A stretch of 57,773 nucleotides of DNA from contig CALMPJ010000033.1 in the NCBI GenBank assembly GCA_937871585.1, forward strand, positions 1 through 57,773, in the 5' to 3' direction. This document shows, piece by piece, positions 47,887 to 57,495 of this stretch. The position numbers were made by a program, and so were the translations under genes. This DNA comes from an uncultured Acidobacteriota bacterium. Its GTDB lineage: Bacteria; Acidobacteriota; Blastocatellia; Pyrinomonadales; Pyrinomonadaceae. The notes below the pieces were generated by a model. That model was not told where the DNA came from. It saw only the letters and a program-made list of their open reading frames with translations, and ran no database searches. The first letter of the stretch is position 1. Every line of letters starts with the position of its first letter.

Positions 47887-50136
47887 TTAGAAGTCGAGCT
47901 TGATAGTGTCGCCATCGACGGTCACCTCGACACTTCCGCCATCGGTGAGTTTACCGAACAAGATCTCGTTGGCAAGCGGCTGCTTGATCTTTTCCTGGAT
48001 GAGTCGCGACATCGGTCGAGCACCGTTCCGAGCACCAAACCCATTGTTTGCGAGCCACTCGCGCGATTCTTCGGTCAGTTGAACGTTGACACGCTTCTCG
48101 GCGAGCTGGCCATTTAGCTCGTTGATGAACTTGTCAACGATCAACTTGATGATCTCCAGGTCTAGCGGCTTGAAGGCAACCCAGGCATCGAGCCTGTTGC
48201 GAAATTCCGGCGTAAACGTTCTCTCGATCGCTCCCTTAGCACTTCCCTTCGTACTTGCCGCATTTCGGAACCCCATGCCGCCACTCGAGAGTTCGCGGGC
48301 ACCGGCGTTCGTCGTCATTATCAGAATGACATTTCGAAAGTCAGCTTTCTTGCCATTGTTGTCAGTCAAGGTCGCGTTGTCCATCACTTGCAGCAGCAAA
48401 TTGAACAGGTTTGGATGAGCTTTTTCGATCTCGTCTAAAACCAGAACCGCATGCGGCGTTCGCATGATCGCCTCAGTAAGCAGGCCGCCTTGGTCAAAAC
48501 CAACATAACCCGGCGGAGCACCGATCAGCCGTGAAACGGTATGAGGTTCGGCGTACTCGCTCATATCAAAACGAATAAACTCGATCCCAAGCTGCTCGGC
48601 AAGCTGTTTCGAAACCTCAGTTTTGCCAACCCCGGTTGGTCCCGAGAACAGGAACGATCCGACCGGTTTCGTCTCGTGACCAAGTCCTGCACGCGAGATC
48701 TGAATTGCATCGACAATTGCGTTGATCGCTTCGTCCTGCCCAAAGATGAAGCGTTTGATATCTTCGCGAAGTGTCTTCAGACGAACCTTTTCGTCGGCAA
48801 CGACGGTCTTTGGCGGTATTTTAGCCATGCGTGCAATGGTTTTCTCAACCATATCGACGCTGACCTTCTTCGGCCGGCGGCTCGGCGGCATCAGCTTGAC
48901 GCTGGCACCGACCTCGTCGATGACATCGATGGCTTTGTCAGGTAAGAATCGATCCCCGATGTATTTGCCCGCAAGTTCTGACGCAGTTTTGAGCGACTCG
49001 TTTGTGTACTTTACGCCGTGATGCACCTCGTAAAACTTCTTTAGCCCTTTCAGGATCTGATATGTTTCGTCAACGGTCGGCTCATTGATATCGATGCGTT
49101 GAAAGCGTCTCGCCAATGCGCGGTCCCGATCGAAAGCCGCTTTATACTCAGCATGAGTCGTCGAACCGATACAACGTAATTCTCCAGCGGCTAGTGCAGG
49201 TTTGAGTATATTCGATGCATCCATCGAACCGCCTGAAACGGCTCCCGCACCGACGATCGTATGGATCTCGTCGATGAACAAGATCGCGTTCTCGTGTTCC
49301 TTAAGTTCGTTAATGATCGCCTTGAAACGCTGCTCGAAATCGCCGCGATAACGCGTTCCGGCGAGTACAGCCCCCATATCGAGAGCGAAAACCTTTGCGT
49401 TTTCAAGAACTTCCGGCACATCGCCTTGGCTGATCTTGAGAGCTAATCCTTCGGCCAACGCGGTTTTGCCGACGCCTGGTTCGCCTACATAGAGTGGATT
49501 GTTTTTCTTTCGACGACACAACACTTGGATGGTGCGTTCTATCTCCGCATTGCGTCCAACGATCGGGTCTATTTCGCCGGCAGCTGCTTTTGCGACTAAC
49601 TCGACAGTGAAGCTGTCGAGCGGCTTTTTCCGCGAAGCGAACTCGCCGAAAGGATCGCCATCATACTCGTCGCCATAATCCATCGGAAACGGATCATCGG
49701 CATCGACCTTAGAGATGCCATGCGAAAGATAGTTCAAAATGTCGAGCCGCGAAACGCCCTGTTGAAGTAGCAAATATACTGCGTATGACTGCTCTGCCTG
49801 ATAAAGTGCGGCGAGAATGTTTCCACCATCGACCGCGGCTTGCCCGCTGCCTTCGGCCTGGAGCACGGCGTATGAGATCGTCGATTGAAATGTCGAGGTC
49901 AGCTCGGGCATGGTCCGAACATCTGCGGGAATCTTTTCGAGTACATTCTCGAAATATTCGCCCAGTGCCCGTTTCAGCTCGACCGAATCAGCACCACAGT
50001 TGAACAGAACTTCGCTTGCCGAATTGTCATCGAGCAGTGCAAAAAGCAAATGTTCGAGCGTTACGTACTCGTGCTTATGCGACACTGCCGCGTCGACTGC
50101 TTGACTCAAGGTTTGTTCCAACTCGCGAGTTAACAT
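47887..50136 (-). CDS. clpA: ATP-dependent Clp protease ATP-binding subunit ClpA
   Basis: A 749-residue AAA+ unfoldase that feeds substrates to ClpP. The N-domain (about 1-145, [16 protein letters not shown]) is followed by AAA-1 with Walker [14 protein letters not shown] and Walker [16 protein letters not shown], then AAA-2 with [13 protein letters not shown] and [13 protein letters not shown]. The C-terminal D2 small domain is present and a ClpP-binding loop of the [LIV]GF type is seen in SGGMGFRN. The lack of a long middle coiled coil separates it from ClpB and ClpC. clpS is not adjacent. It may take substrates from the arginyltransferase-like protein at 35.9 kb through an N-degron route (inference). 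Confidence 0.95.
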   Translation of the reverse strand: MLTRELEQTLSQAVDAAVSHKHEYVTLEHLLFALLDDNSASEVLFNCGADSVELKRALGEYFENVLEKIPADVRTMPELTSTFQSTISYAVLQAEGSGQAAVDGGNILAALYQAEQSYAVYLLLQQGVSRLDILNYLSHGISKVDADDPFPMDYGDEYDGDPFGEFASRKKPLDSFTVELVAKAAAGEIDPIVGRNAEIERTIQVLCRRKKNNPLYVGEPGVGKTALAEGLALKISQGDVPEVLENAKVFALDMGAVLAGTRYRGDFEQRFKAIINELKEHENAILFIDEIHTIVGAGAVSGGSMDASNILKPALAAGELRCIGSTTHAEYKAAFDRDRALARRFQRIDINEPTVDETYQILKGLKKFYEVHHGVKYTNESLKTASELAGKYIGDRFLPDKAIDVIDEVGASVKLMPPSRRPKKVSVDMVEKTIARMAKIPPKTVVADEKVRLKTLREDIKRFIFGQDEAINAIVDAIQISRAGLGHETKPVGSFLFSGPTGVGKTEVSKQLAEQLGIEFIRFDMSEYAEPHTVSRLIGAPPGYVGFDQGGLLTEAIMRTPHAVLVLDEIEKAHPNLFNLLLQVMDNATLTDNNGKKADFRNVILIMTTNAGARELSSGGMGFRNAASTKGSAKGAIERTFTPEFRNRLDAWVAFKPLDLEIIKLIVDKFINELNGQLAEKRVNVQLTEESREWLANNGFGARNGARPMSRLIQEKIKQPLANEILFGKLTDGGSVEVTVDGDTIKLDF

Positions 50137-50177
50137 TTTGTTTATTCTAGCAGTTTTCTGGTCGAAGCAAACAAAAA

Positions 50178-51095
50178 CTAAACAACGGTCACGCCATTTT
50201 GACTGATCGGCGACACATATATATTACGCTCGATCCCCGAGTTGGCGAATACGGCCTCCATCGCGTCCGCAACCTCGTCTGCTGTCGTCGGATCGTCGCT
50301 CAGCATAAACATCGACGGGCCGGAACCCGAAATTCCGCCGCCGATAGCTCCTGCTTCGAGACTTGTGGCTTTGATCGCGTCGAAATTCGGGATCAGATTC
50401 TTACGAGCCGGCTCGACGATCGTGTCTTCCATCGAGCGAGCCATTAGGTCGTAGTCGCCAGATTTCAGAGCGGCGACGAATGCACCGAGATTGCTCCAGT
50501 TTTTAACTGCGTCTTTCAGAGGGACCTGTTGCGGCAATATCGCTCTGGCTTCACTCGTCTTAACCTCGATCTGCGGATGAACGACCGTGGCCCATAGCGG
50601 CGGATGCTCGATCTCGACTACGTCAAGCGGTTCGATCGAACGCACCAATACAATTCCACCATAGATGCACGGAGCCAGATTATCAGCATGACGCGAGCCC
50701 GACGCGAGTGCTTCGCCGAACATCGCGAGATCCGTTAATTCGTGCTTTGTAAATCGATCGCCGATCAAATGGTTTGCCGCGACGACAGCGGCGCACGAAC
50801 TTGCCGCACTTGAACCAATGCCGCTGCCTGGCATTATGTTCTTGGTGATCTCGACCTCAAATCCATGATCCAGCTCGGCCGACGCAATCAACGCGTTTAG
50901 AGCAACACCGGCGACATTCTGGTCGGGTTCGGTCGGTAGATCAAAGTCATCGTTGTGAACAATGCGAATCGCAGGTTCGTCGATGATTCGGACCGTAACT
51001 TCGTCGTACGGCATCTCAAGTGCAAAACCGAGACAGTCAAACCCGACCACAACATTCGAAACGCTCGCGGGTGCTCTGACAGTTACTTCACTCAT
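50178..51095 (-). CDS. thrB: Homoserine kinase
   Basis: GHMP-family kinase that phosphorylates homoserine in threonine synthesis. It is 305 residues long. The N-terminal VRAPASVSNVVVGFDCLGFAL, the ATP loop MPGSGIGSSAASSCAAVVAA and the C-terminal GGGISGSGPSMFMLSDD motif are all in place. It is divergent from thrC with a 70-base intergenic region, so the threonine genes are split over two transcripts. The only thing between it and clpA is a 41-base gap, so clpA may be read from the same transcript. Confidence 0.95.
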   Translation of the reverse strand: MSEVTVRAPASVSNVVVGFDCLGFALEMPYDEVTVRIIDEPAIRIVHNDDFDLPTEPDQNVAGVALNALIASAELDHGFEVEITKNIMPGSGIGSSAASSCAAVVAANHLIGDRFTKHELTDLAMFGEALASGSRHADNLAPCIYGGIVLVRSIEPLDVVEIEHPPLWATVVHPQIEVKTSEARAILPQQVPLKDAVKNWSNLGAFVAALKSGDYDLMARSMEDTIVEPARKNLIPNFDAIKATSLEAGAIGGGISGSGPSMFMLSDDPTTADEVADAMEAVFANSGIERNIYVSPISQNGVTVV

Positions 51096-51165
51096 ATTTT
51101 CGATTCAAACGATTGGCGTATATCATTGTATTTAGACGAGCAGTAGAACTTCGTTCGCCCTGTTA

Positions 51166-52452
51166 ATGCACTACTTTAGCACAAACCGACGTTCGCCCGT
51201 CGCGACGTTTCGCGAGGCTGTTCTCCGCGGCCAACCTGATGATCGTGGACTGTATTTTCCGTCGGAAATACCACGACTTTCGGCATCGTATTTCGACGGT
51301 CTATCTCGACCGCCGATCGCAGACGTAGCTTTTGACGTTATGCGGCCATACGTCGCCGATGAAATTGCGGACGATCGTCTTGCCCAGATCTGCTGTGAAA
51401 CGGTGGATTTCCCGCTTCCTGTGATATCTGTCAGCGACCGAATTTCAACACTCGAATTGTTTCACGGTCCGACCATGGCGTTCAAGGATGTCGGCGCACG
51501 GTTCATGAGCCGTTGTTTGCAGGAGTTCTCGCGTGAGAACGAAAGGCGAACTCTCGTCATTGTCGCAACATCAGGCGATACAGGCGGGGCCGTAGCTGCG
51601 GGTTTTCATGGCGTCGAAGGCGTCGATGTCGTCATACTGTTTCCAAAGGGAAAGGTCAGCGGTGTCCAGGAAATGCAATTGACTCGTGTCGGCGGAAATG
51701 TAATTACATTGGAAGTACACGGCACGTTCGACGATTGCCAGGCCATTGCGAAAACAGCCCTTGCAGACGATGATATCAAGGCGAGAGCCGAGGTGACTTC
51801 GGCAAACTCAATTAATGTTGCCCGTTGGCTGCCGCAGCAGATATATTATTTCGCCATTTTGCAGCAGATGAATGCTAATGAGCTCGTGATGTCGGTCCCG
51901 AGCGGCAATTTTGGCAATTTAGCAGCAGGAATGCTTGCCGCAAAGTCAGGTTTGCCGATCAAACGGTTTATCGCGGCCTGTAATGCCAATGATGTCGTCC
52001 CACGATTCTTAAGAACAAACGAATACGAGCCGCGTCCAAGTATTCAAACGCTTTCAAATGCGATGGACGTCGGAAGCCCGAGCAATTTTGTGCGTATTCT
52101 CGAAATGTTTGATGGCGATACCGAAGCTATCAAAAGGTTCCTATCGGCGACGAGCATCTCTGATGACGAGACGAAACGCACCATTCGCGATATGTATAAA
52201 CAATGTAATTACATTCTCGATCCGCACGGAGCCGTGGCATTTCGGGCATTGGCTGACGATCTTGATGACGATGAGTATGGTGTGTTCCTAGAAACGGCTC
52301 ACCCGATCAAATTCGATTCCGTTTCTAAGATATTGGAAATAGACATCCCAGTTCCCAATGAGATCGAGAAACTTGCTGATGGATCGCGAGCGAGCATTGA
52401 GGTTGACAACAACTATGAAGCAGTAAAGGATCTTATCCTTTCAAAGATATGA
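51166..52452 (+). CDS. thrC: Threonine synthase
   Basis: PLP enzyme converting O-phosphohomoserine to threonine, the last step of the pathway. It is 428 residues long, the length of the bacterial (E. coli-type) class. The PLP lysine is in HGPTMAFKDVGARFM, and the phosphate-loop stretches VATSGDTGGAVAAGF and VPSGNFGNLAAGMLAAKSGLP are conserved. The start MHYFSTNRRSPVATFREAVLRGQPDD is typical. The gene overlaps thrA by four bases. Confidence 0.95.
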   Translation: MHYFSTNRRSPVATFREAVLRGQPDDRGLYFPSEIPRLSASYFDGLSRPPIADVAFDVMRPYVADEIADDRLAQICCETVDFPLPVISVSDRISTLELFHGPTMAFKDVGARFMSRCLQEFSRENERRTLVIVATSGDTGGAVAAGFHGVEGVDVVILFPKGKVSGVQEMQLTRVGGNVITLEVHGTFDDCQAIAKTALADDDIKARAEVTSANSINVARWLPQQIYYFAILQQMNANELVMSVPSGNFGNLAAGMLAAKSGLPIKRFIAACNANDVVPRFLRTNEYEPRPSIQTLSNAMDVGSPSNFVRILEMFDGDTEAIKRFLSATSISDDETKRTIRDMYKQCNYILDPHGAVAFRALADDLDDDEYGVFLETAHPIKFDSVSKILEIDIPVPNEIEKLADGSRASIEVDNNYEAVKDLILSKI

Positions 52453-54893
52453 AGGTACTTAAATTTGGAGGTTCTTCGGTCGGCACCACTGCGGCGATCG
52501 AGACGACCATTTCGATCATTAAGGAAGAAGCGGCGAAAGGCCCGCTCTCTGTGGTTCTTTCCGCAATGCAGGGAACGACGGACCAGTTGATCGACGCCGG
52601 CCGTCGAGCGGAAAGCGGAGATGACGGTTACATCGAAGTGATAAGCCAGATCGGTGAGCGGCACATCGAGACGATCAACGAACTTTTTGGTAACGGTGAA
52701 CGAACCGAGGTAGCGGATTTTGTCGAGACCACTGTTCGGGAGCTCGAGAACCTATGCGAAGGCGTACGGCTTCTTCGTGAGCTTAGCCTAAAGACCCTGG
52801 ATCGAATTTTGAGTTTCGGCGAGCTTACGTCAACGAAGATCGTCTCCGCCAGACTTGATGCGGACGGGATCGCGAACGCCTGGTCAGACAGTCGGTTGCT
52901 TATTCGAACGGATTCGCAGCATGGTTCGGCGAATGTTAACTTTGCCGACACGAATGAGAGAATTCGTGACCATTTCAACAACTCCGGTTCGATACTCCAC
53001 ATCTTTCCGGGCTTTATAGCGTCTGATAAGGACGGCTATACCACAACGCTTGGACGCGGCGGTTCGGACTATACCGCGGCGATCATAGCGGCCGCTGTCG
53101 ATGCCGAAGTGCTCGAAATTTGGACCGATGTTTCGGGAATGATGACGGCCGATCCGCGTTTTGTCCGAAACGTGCGAGAGATACCGAATATCACTTATCG
53201 CGAGGCAATGGAGCTATCGCATTTTGGCGCAAAGGTGATCTATCCGCCGACGATCCAGCCCGTAATGTCGAAAGGAATTCCGATCTTGATCAAGAACACG
53301 TTCGACTCAGACGCTGTTGGAACGTTGATCGAATCTGAAAGCACGGCCGCGAAGGACATGATCCGCGGCATTACGAGCATCGACAATATTGCGGTTCTCA
53401 GCCTCGAAGGCAGCGGCATGGTCGGTATTCCGGGATTCTCAAAACGGCTGTTCGACGCTTTGTCGCGGTCGCAGATCAACGTAATTTTGATCACACAAAG
53501 CTCGTCCGAACATTCGATCTGCGTCGCGGTCGAAGACAAGTTTGCTGAGGCTGCCCGTGTTGCTGTCGATAGCGAATTCGAATACGAGATCAATGTCGGC
53601 CGTATTGAGCCACTTGGTGTCGAGACCGGCTTTGCGATACTTGCGCTCGTTGGCGACAACATGAAAGAACACACCGGCGTTTCGGGCCGCATGTTCACTA
53701 CGCTAGGCAACAACGGCGTGAATATTCACGCTATTGCCCAAGGCTCCAGCGAGCGTAATATCTCGGCGATCATTTCGTCGCGAGACGTTCGCAAGGCCGT
53801 AAATACGCTGCATGAAGAGTTTTTCTCTGACGGCAGCAAGCAGATAAATCTCTACATCGCCGGTGTCGGAACTGTCGGCAGTCGTCTGATCGATCAGCTC
53901 GAGAAACAGCATCAGCATCTGCTCGACGAGCTGAAACTGAACGTACGCGTCGTCGGACTAGCGAATAGCAAACAAGCTGCTTTCGCCGACGAAGAGATCG
54001 ATCTAGCACATCATTTGGTCGCACTTTCGGCTGCCGACGTGATGAACGTTGCGGCGTTTACCGACGCAATAATCGAACGCAATATGCGCAATTCGATCTT
54101 CGTCGATGTCACGGCAAGCGATGCTGTCGTCGAGCAATACAGCAAGCTGCTTGCGAAGAGTGTCTCGGTGATCGCATGCAATAAGATCGCGGCATCGTCT
54201 GAATTCTCAAACTACGAGCAATTGAAGAGCACGGCACGTGAATATGCCGCTAACTTCTTTTTCGAGACGAATGTAGGTGCCGGTTTGCCCGTCATCAATA
54301 CTCTCAACGATCTGCTGCGAAGCGGTGATAAGGTCAGACGAATCGAGGCCGTGTTGTCCGGCACGCTTAATTTTGTATTCAACAATTACGATGGCACGCG
54401 GCCTTTTGCCGACGTTGTTCGCCAAGCTCAGGACGAAGGCTACACCGAACCTGATCCGCGACTCGACCTTTCGGGAACCGACGTTGCACGCAAGATATTG
54501 ATCTTGGCTCGCGAATCAGGCCACCGAATGGAAATGGCCGATATCGCGAACGAAGGTTTTCTTCCGGAATCGTGTTTACAAGGAAATGTCGAAGATTTCT
54601 ACACGGAAATGCTCAAGCACGAATCGCATTTCCGCAAATTGCTAGACGACGCCGCGAGCGACGGCAAGATGCTCAAATACATCGCATCGCTGACAGACGG
54701 CCAGGCAAAAGTCGGCCTGCAATCTATCGGGCCTGACCACAACTTCGCAAACCTTTCGGGCAAAGACAACGCCGTGCTTTTCTACACTGACCGATATCCC
54801 GAACAGCCGCTCGTCGTAAAAGGCGCCGGTGCCGGAGCCGATGTGACCGCGGCCGGTGTCTTTGCGGATATTGTCAGAGCATCGAGGAATTAG
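52449..54893 (+). CDS. thrA: Bifunctional aspartate kinase / homoserine dehydrogenase I
   Basis: An 814-residue fusion enzyme for the first and third steps of the aspartate pathway. Aspartate kinase occupies about residues 1-300 (KVLKFGGSSVGTTAAIE; later TTLGRGGSDYTAAIIAAAV). Two ACT domains for threonine feedback lie at about 315-460 (LEGSGMVGIPGFSKRLFDAL and LVGDNMKEHTGVSGRMFTTL). Homoserine dehydrogenase spans 465-814, with the NAD loop IAGVGTVGSRL and the catalytic region GTLNFVFNNYD. It is coupled to thrC by an ATGA overlap, so kinase/dehydrogenase and synthase are made together while thrB is on the other strand. Confidence 0.95.
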   Translation: MKVLKFGGSSVGTTAAIETTISIIKEEAAKGPLSVVLSAMQGTTDQLIDAGRRAESGDDGYIEVISQIGERHIETINELFGNGERTEVADFVETTVRELENLCEGVRLLRELSLKTLDRILSFGELTSTKIVSARLDADGIANAWSDSRLLIRTDSQHGSANVNFADTNERIRDHFNNSGSILHIFPGFIASDKDGYTTTLGRGGSDYTAAIIAAAVDAEVLEIWTDVSGMMTADPRFVRNVREIPNITYREAMELSHFGAKVIYPPTIQPVMSKGIPILIKNTFDSDAVGTLIESESTAAKDMIRGITSIDNIAVLSLEGSGMVGIPGFSKRLFDALSRSQINVILITQSSSEHSICVAVEDKFAEAARVAVDSEFEYEINVGRIEPLGVETGFAILALVGDNMKEHTGVSGRMFTTLGNNGVNIHAIAQGSSERNISAIISSRDVRKAVNTLHEEFFSDGSKQINLYIAGVGTVGSRLIDQLEKQHQHLLDELKLNVRVVGLANSKQAAFADEEIDLAHHLVALSAADVMNVAAFTDAIIERNMRNSIFVDVTASDAVVEQYSKLLAKSVSVIACNKIAASSEFSNYEQLKSTAREYAANFFFETNVGAGLPVINTLNDLLRSGDKVRRIEAVLSGTLNFVFNNYDGTRPFADVVRQAQDEGYTEPDPRLDLSGTDVARKILILARESGHRMEMADIANEGFLPESCLQGNVEDFYTEMLKHESHFRKLLDDAASDGKMLKYIASLTDGQAKVGLQSIGPDHNFANLSGKDNAVLFYTDRYPEQPLVVKGAGAGADVTAAGVFADIVRASRN

Positions 54894-54899
54894 GGGTCT

Positions 54900-56132
54900 A
54901 TGAAACATACACATTCATTCGGTATCCGTTTGGTTGCATTGCTTCTCAGCTTGACCTATGTCCAAAGTATGTTTGGACAAGAAGCATACTTCCCGCCAAA
55001 AGGCACTTGGGAGCGTCGTACAGCAGACCAAGTCAAGCTCGATCCTGTAAAGCTAAAAGAGGCAGTCGATTTCGCGATCGCGAACGAATCCAAATCTCCG
55101 CGAAGTCAGGAACTGGGCCAAACTCGGTCATTCGGCCAGGCACCGTTCGGCGAGATCATCGGTGTAATGAAAGATCGCGGCAACGCTACCGGGATCATCA
55201 TTCGGAATGGCTATATCGTTTCCGAATGGGGCGAGACGTCTCGCGTCGACATGACGCACAGTGTCACGAAGAGCTTTCTGGCTTCGGTCGTTGGCTTGGC
55301 ACTTGATCGCAAACTGATCCGCAGTCTGCAAGACAAAGTTGTTGACTACGATGCGCCGACGGGGATGTATCGGCCTTATCAACGCTACGATGACGCCGAC
55401 GAATTTGGCCGTTCAAAGCTGATCGAACTTTTTAATACCGAACACAATCGCAAGATCACGTGGGAACACATGCTTCGTCAGACAAGTGATTGGGAGGGCA
55501 CGCTGTGGGGCAAGCCTGATTGGGCGGATCGGCCTGATCGAGATCCGAGTAAATGGCTCGGCCGTGTGCGAGGTGAGCCGGGGACGGCCTTCGAATACAA
55601 TGACGTTCGCGTAAATGCTCTTGCTCTGGCGGCATTGAACGTTTGGAGAAAGCCGTTACCGCAAGTATTAAAACAAGATCTGATGGATGAGATCGGAGCA
55701 TCCGATAGCTGGCGTTGGCACGGATATGAGAATTCGTACGTTGTTCTCGACGGTCAGATCGTTCAGTCAGTCAGCGGCGGCGGCCATTGGGGCGGCGGGA
55801 TGTTTATCAATGCCTACGACATGGCGCGATTTGGCCTGCTTACTGCCAACAAAGGGAAATGGCAAGGGAAGCAGGTCCTTTCTGAGGCTTTCCTGGATCA
55901 GGCGAAGAAACCGACATCGGTTAATCCAACTTATGGATTCATGAATTGGTTTCTCAACACAGACAAAAAGCTCTATCCAAACGCGCCTGCTTCGGCAACG
56001 ATCCACGAAGGAAACGGCCCCAATATTATCTACGTTGATACGGAAAATGATCTGGTTGTTGTTATCCGTTGGCTCCAAAACGACAAGATCGACGAATTCC
56101 TCGGCAAGCTGCTGGCAAGCGTAAAAAAATAA
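54900..56132 (+). CDS. Exported serine hydrolase of the beta-lactamase/PBP-like family
   Basis: A 410-residue protein with a signal peptide (about residues 1-27, VQSMFGQ) and a serine beta-lactamase-like (class C/esterase VIII) fold. The catalytic motif is S121-V-T-K124 (THSVTKSFLAS). A tyrosine near FEYNDVRVNALAL fits the second motif and a GGHWGGGMF loop occupies the third-motif region. Such enzymes hydrolyse esters or D-amino-acid peptides; it is not a predicted resistance enzyme. It lies six bases after thrA, perhaps read-through, and ends at a bidirectional terminator. Confidence 0.88.
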   Translation: MKHTHSFGIRLVALLLSLTYVQSMFGQEAYFPPKGTWERRTADQVKLDPVKLKEAVDFAIANESKSPRSQELGQTRSFGQAPFGEIIGVMKDRGNATGIIIRNGYIVSEWGETSRVDMTHSVTKSFLASVVGLALDRKLIRSLQDKVVDYDAPTGMYRPYQRYDDADEFGRSKLIELFNTEHNRKITWEHMLRQTSDWEGTLWGKPDWADRPDRDPSKWLGRVRGEPGTAFEYNDVRVNALALAALNVWRKPLPQVLKQDLMDEIGASDSWRWHGYENSYVVLDGQIVQSVSGGGHWGGGMFINAYDMARFGLLTANKGKWQGKQVLSEAFLDQAKKPTSVNPTYGFMNWFLNTDKKLYPNAPASATIHEGNGPNIIYVDTENDLVVVIRWLQNDKIDEFLGKLLASVKK

Positions 56133-56159
56133 GGCCGCGAGGTGCGGCCTGTTCTTTTT
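56132..56159. terminator. Bidirectional terminator between serine hydrolase and pirin
   Basis: Perfect 7-base stem AGGCCGC (56132-56138) / GCGGCCT (56144-56150) with a five-base loop. A T-rich run (TTCTTTTTA) follows on the plus strand and TTATTTTTTT on the minus strand, so it should end both convergent genes. Confidence 0.85.
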
Positions 56160-57051
56160 AGTCTAATTCACCAAACTTGCCCATCTGAAAATCTCGCATT
56201 GCCTGCATGATCTCTTCCTGAGTGTTCATCAGGAACGGGCCGTATTGGGCGATCGGTTCGTTGAGCGGTTCGCCGCTCATGACGAGCAGAATGCTGTCCT
56301 CAAGAGCAGCAACACGAAGCGTTTCGCCATCGCGTTCGAACAGTGCAAGGTGGTTGTGCGGCAATTTCTCTTCGCCGTTTAGCAAGGCCGAACCTTCGAT
56401 CGCTAGCACTGCTGTTGTGTAGCCGTCCGGATATGTCAGCTCGACGGATTCGCCCTGTTTCATCTTTAGATTGGAAAGATGTACGGGCGAGAATGTCGTA
56501 GCCGGTCCTTTCACGCCGTCGTATTCGCCGGCGATGATCTCGACCTCACCGCCAAGCGGCAGTTTGACGTGAGCCATCTCCGCGTTTGTTATCGCTTGGT
56601 ATTTCGGCTCGGTCATCTTGTCTTTTGCACGCAGATTGACCCAAAGCTGCACCATCTGAAATGGCCCGCCCTCACGGTTGTATTCCTGTTCGTGATATTC
56701 CTTGTGCAGCAATCCGCTGCCTGCGGTCATCCATTGAACGTCGCCTTCGCCGATGATGCCGCCGTTTCCGCGGCTGTCGTGATGCTCGACCTTGCCTTTG
56801 TACGCGATCGTCACCGTCTCAAATCCACGATGCGGATGCGGCCCGACGCCAAACGGCTCAAGCCTCGGCGGAAACTCAGTCAGCGAACCATAATCGAGCA
56901 AAAAGAACGGACTCATTCTCTCGCCCGTCAACGGCCCATGCGGAAAAAATCCATGCACATTAAATCCATCGCCAACCCAATGCTTCGGCGGCGGTGCAAT
57001 GATGCGTTCAACTTTCTTAACTGCTGTTTCCAATTTAGTTTCCGGTGTCAT
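56158..57051 (-). CDS. Pirin-family protein
   Basis: A 297-residue bicupin of the pirin family. Metal-binding histidines are seen in FGVGPHPHRGFETVTI and HHDSRGNGG, with the following glutamate in LLHKEYHEQE, as in bacterial pirins that can have quercetinase activity. The start at 57051 has AAGGAG eight bases upstream; the open frame reaches 42 bases further. Its actual substrate is unknown. A bidirectional terminator follows the gene. Confidence 0.92.
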   Translation of the reverse strand: MTPETKLETAVKKVERIIAPPPKHWVGDGFNVHGFFPHGPLTGERMSPFFLLDYGSLTEFPPRLEPFGVGPHPHRGFETVTIAYKGKVEHHDSRGNGGIIGEGDVQWMTAGSGLLHKEYHEQEYNREGGPFQMVQLWVNLRAKDKMTEPKYQAITNAEMAHVKLPLGGEVEIIAGEYDGVKGPATTFSPVHLSNLKMKQGESVELTYPDGYTTAVLAIEGSALLNGEEKLPHNHLALFERDGETLRVAALEDSILLVMSGEPLNEPIAQYGPFLMNTQEEIMQAMRDFQMGKFGELD

Positions 57052-57123
57052 CTTGATACTCCTTTTCTCGGCCAACGCCAAACTACTGATCAAGTATGGA
57101 TCAAAGCGAATGCAAAGTAACCG

Positions 57124-57495
57124 TCAATTCGGTTGATGCGGGACTAATACTTTTGGGTGGGATCGATAGCGGTTACCTTGAAATTTCGATACGAGGTCTG
57201 GAAAGGAGTTGGCAATGAATAATGCAAACTCTGGCTCGATTCCAATTGCGGGAATCATGAAAATCTTTTCCATAGAATCGAACGTGTAATACTCTCCACC
57301 TCCATCCGATGCAAAAGCTATTAAACCGGGAGCTGACAAATCAATTTCAATTTCATCATTGATCGAAGGAATCTCCTCGGTCGCCCACATTTGTATATAT
57401 CCTTCATCAGAATCAAGACCAAAGAAGCCCTCGAATAGGCCGTTATCACGGACATAGTCTGAATAACTTTTCGGAATCGATGGCCTGATACTCAT
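57124..57495 (-). CDS. SMI1/KNR4 (SUKH) family protein
   Basis: A 123-residue protein of the SUKH superfamily: IPKSYSDYVRDNGLFEGFFG at the start, then LIAFASDGGGEYYTFDS with the G-x-x-G/E-Y pattern, and a C-terminal EPEFALFIANSFPDLVSKF. Many SUKH proteins are immunity proteins of polymorphic toxins, but no toxin gene is visible here. Its start overlaps the stop of the following methyltransferase gene as ATGA on the minus strand, so it is read with that gene. Confidence 0.8.
   Translation of the reverse strand: MSIRPSIPKSYSDYVRDNGLFEGFFGLDSDEGYIQMWATEEIPSINDEIEIDLSAPGLIAFASDGGGEYYTFDSMEKIFMIPAIGIEPEFALFIANSFPDLVSKFQGNRYRSHPKVLVPHQPN

Noticed and set aside
51096..51165. Threonine leader peptide or attenuator between thrB and thrC
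   Set aside because: The 70 bases hold no Thr/Ile-rich short frame and no terminator hairpin.
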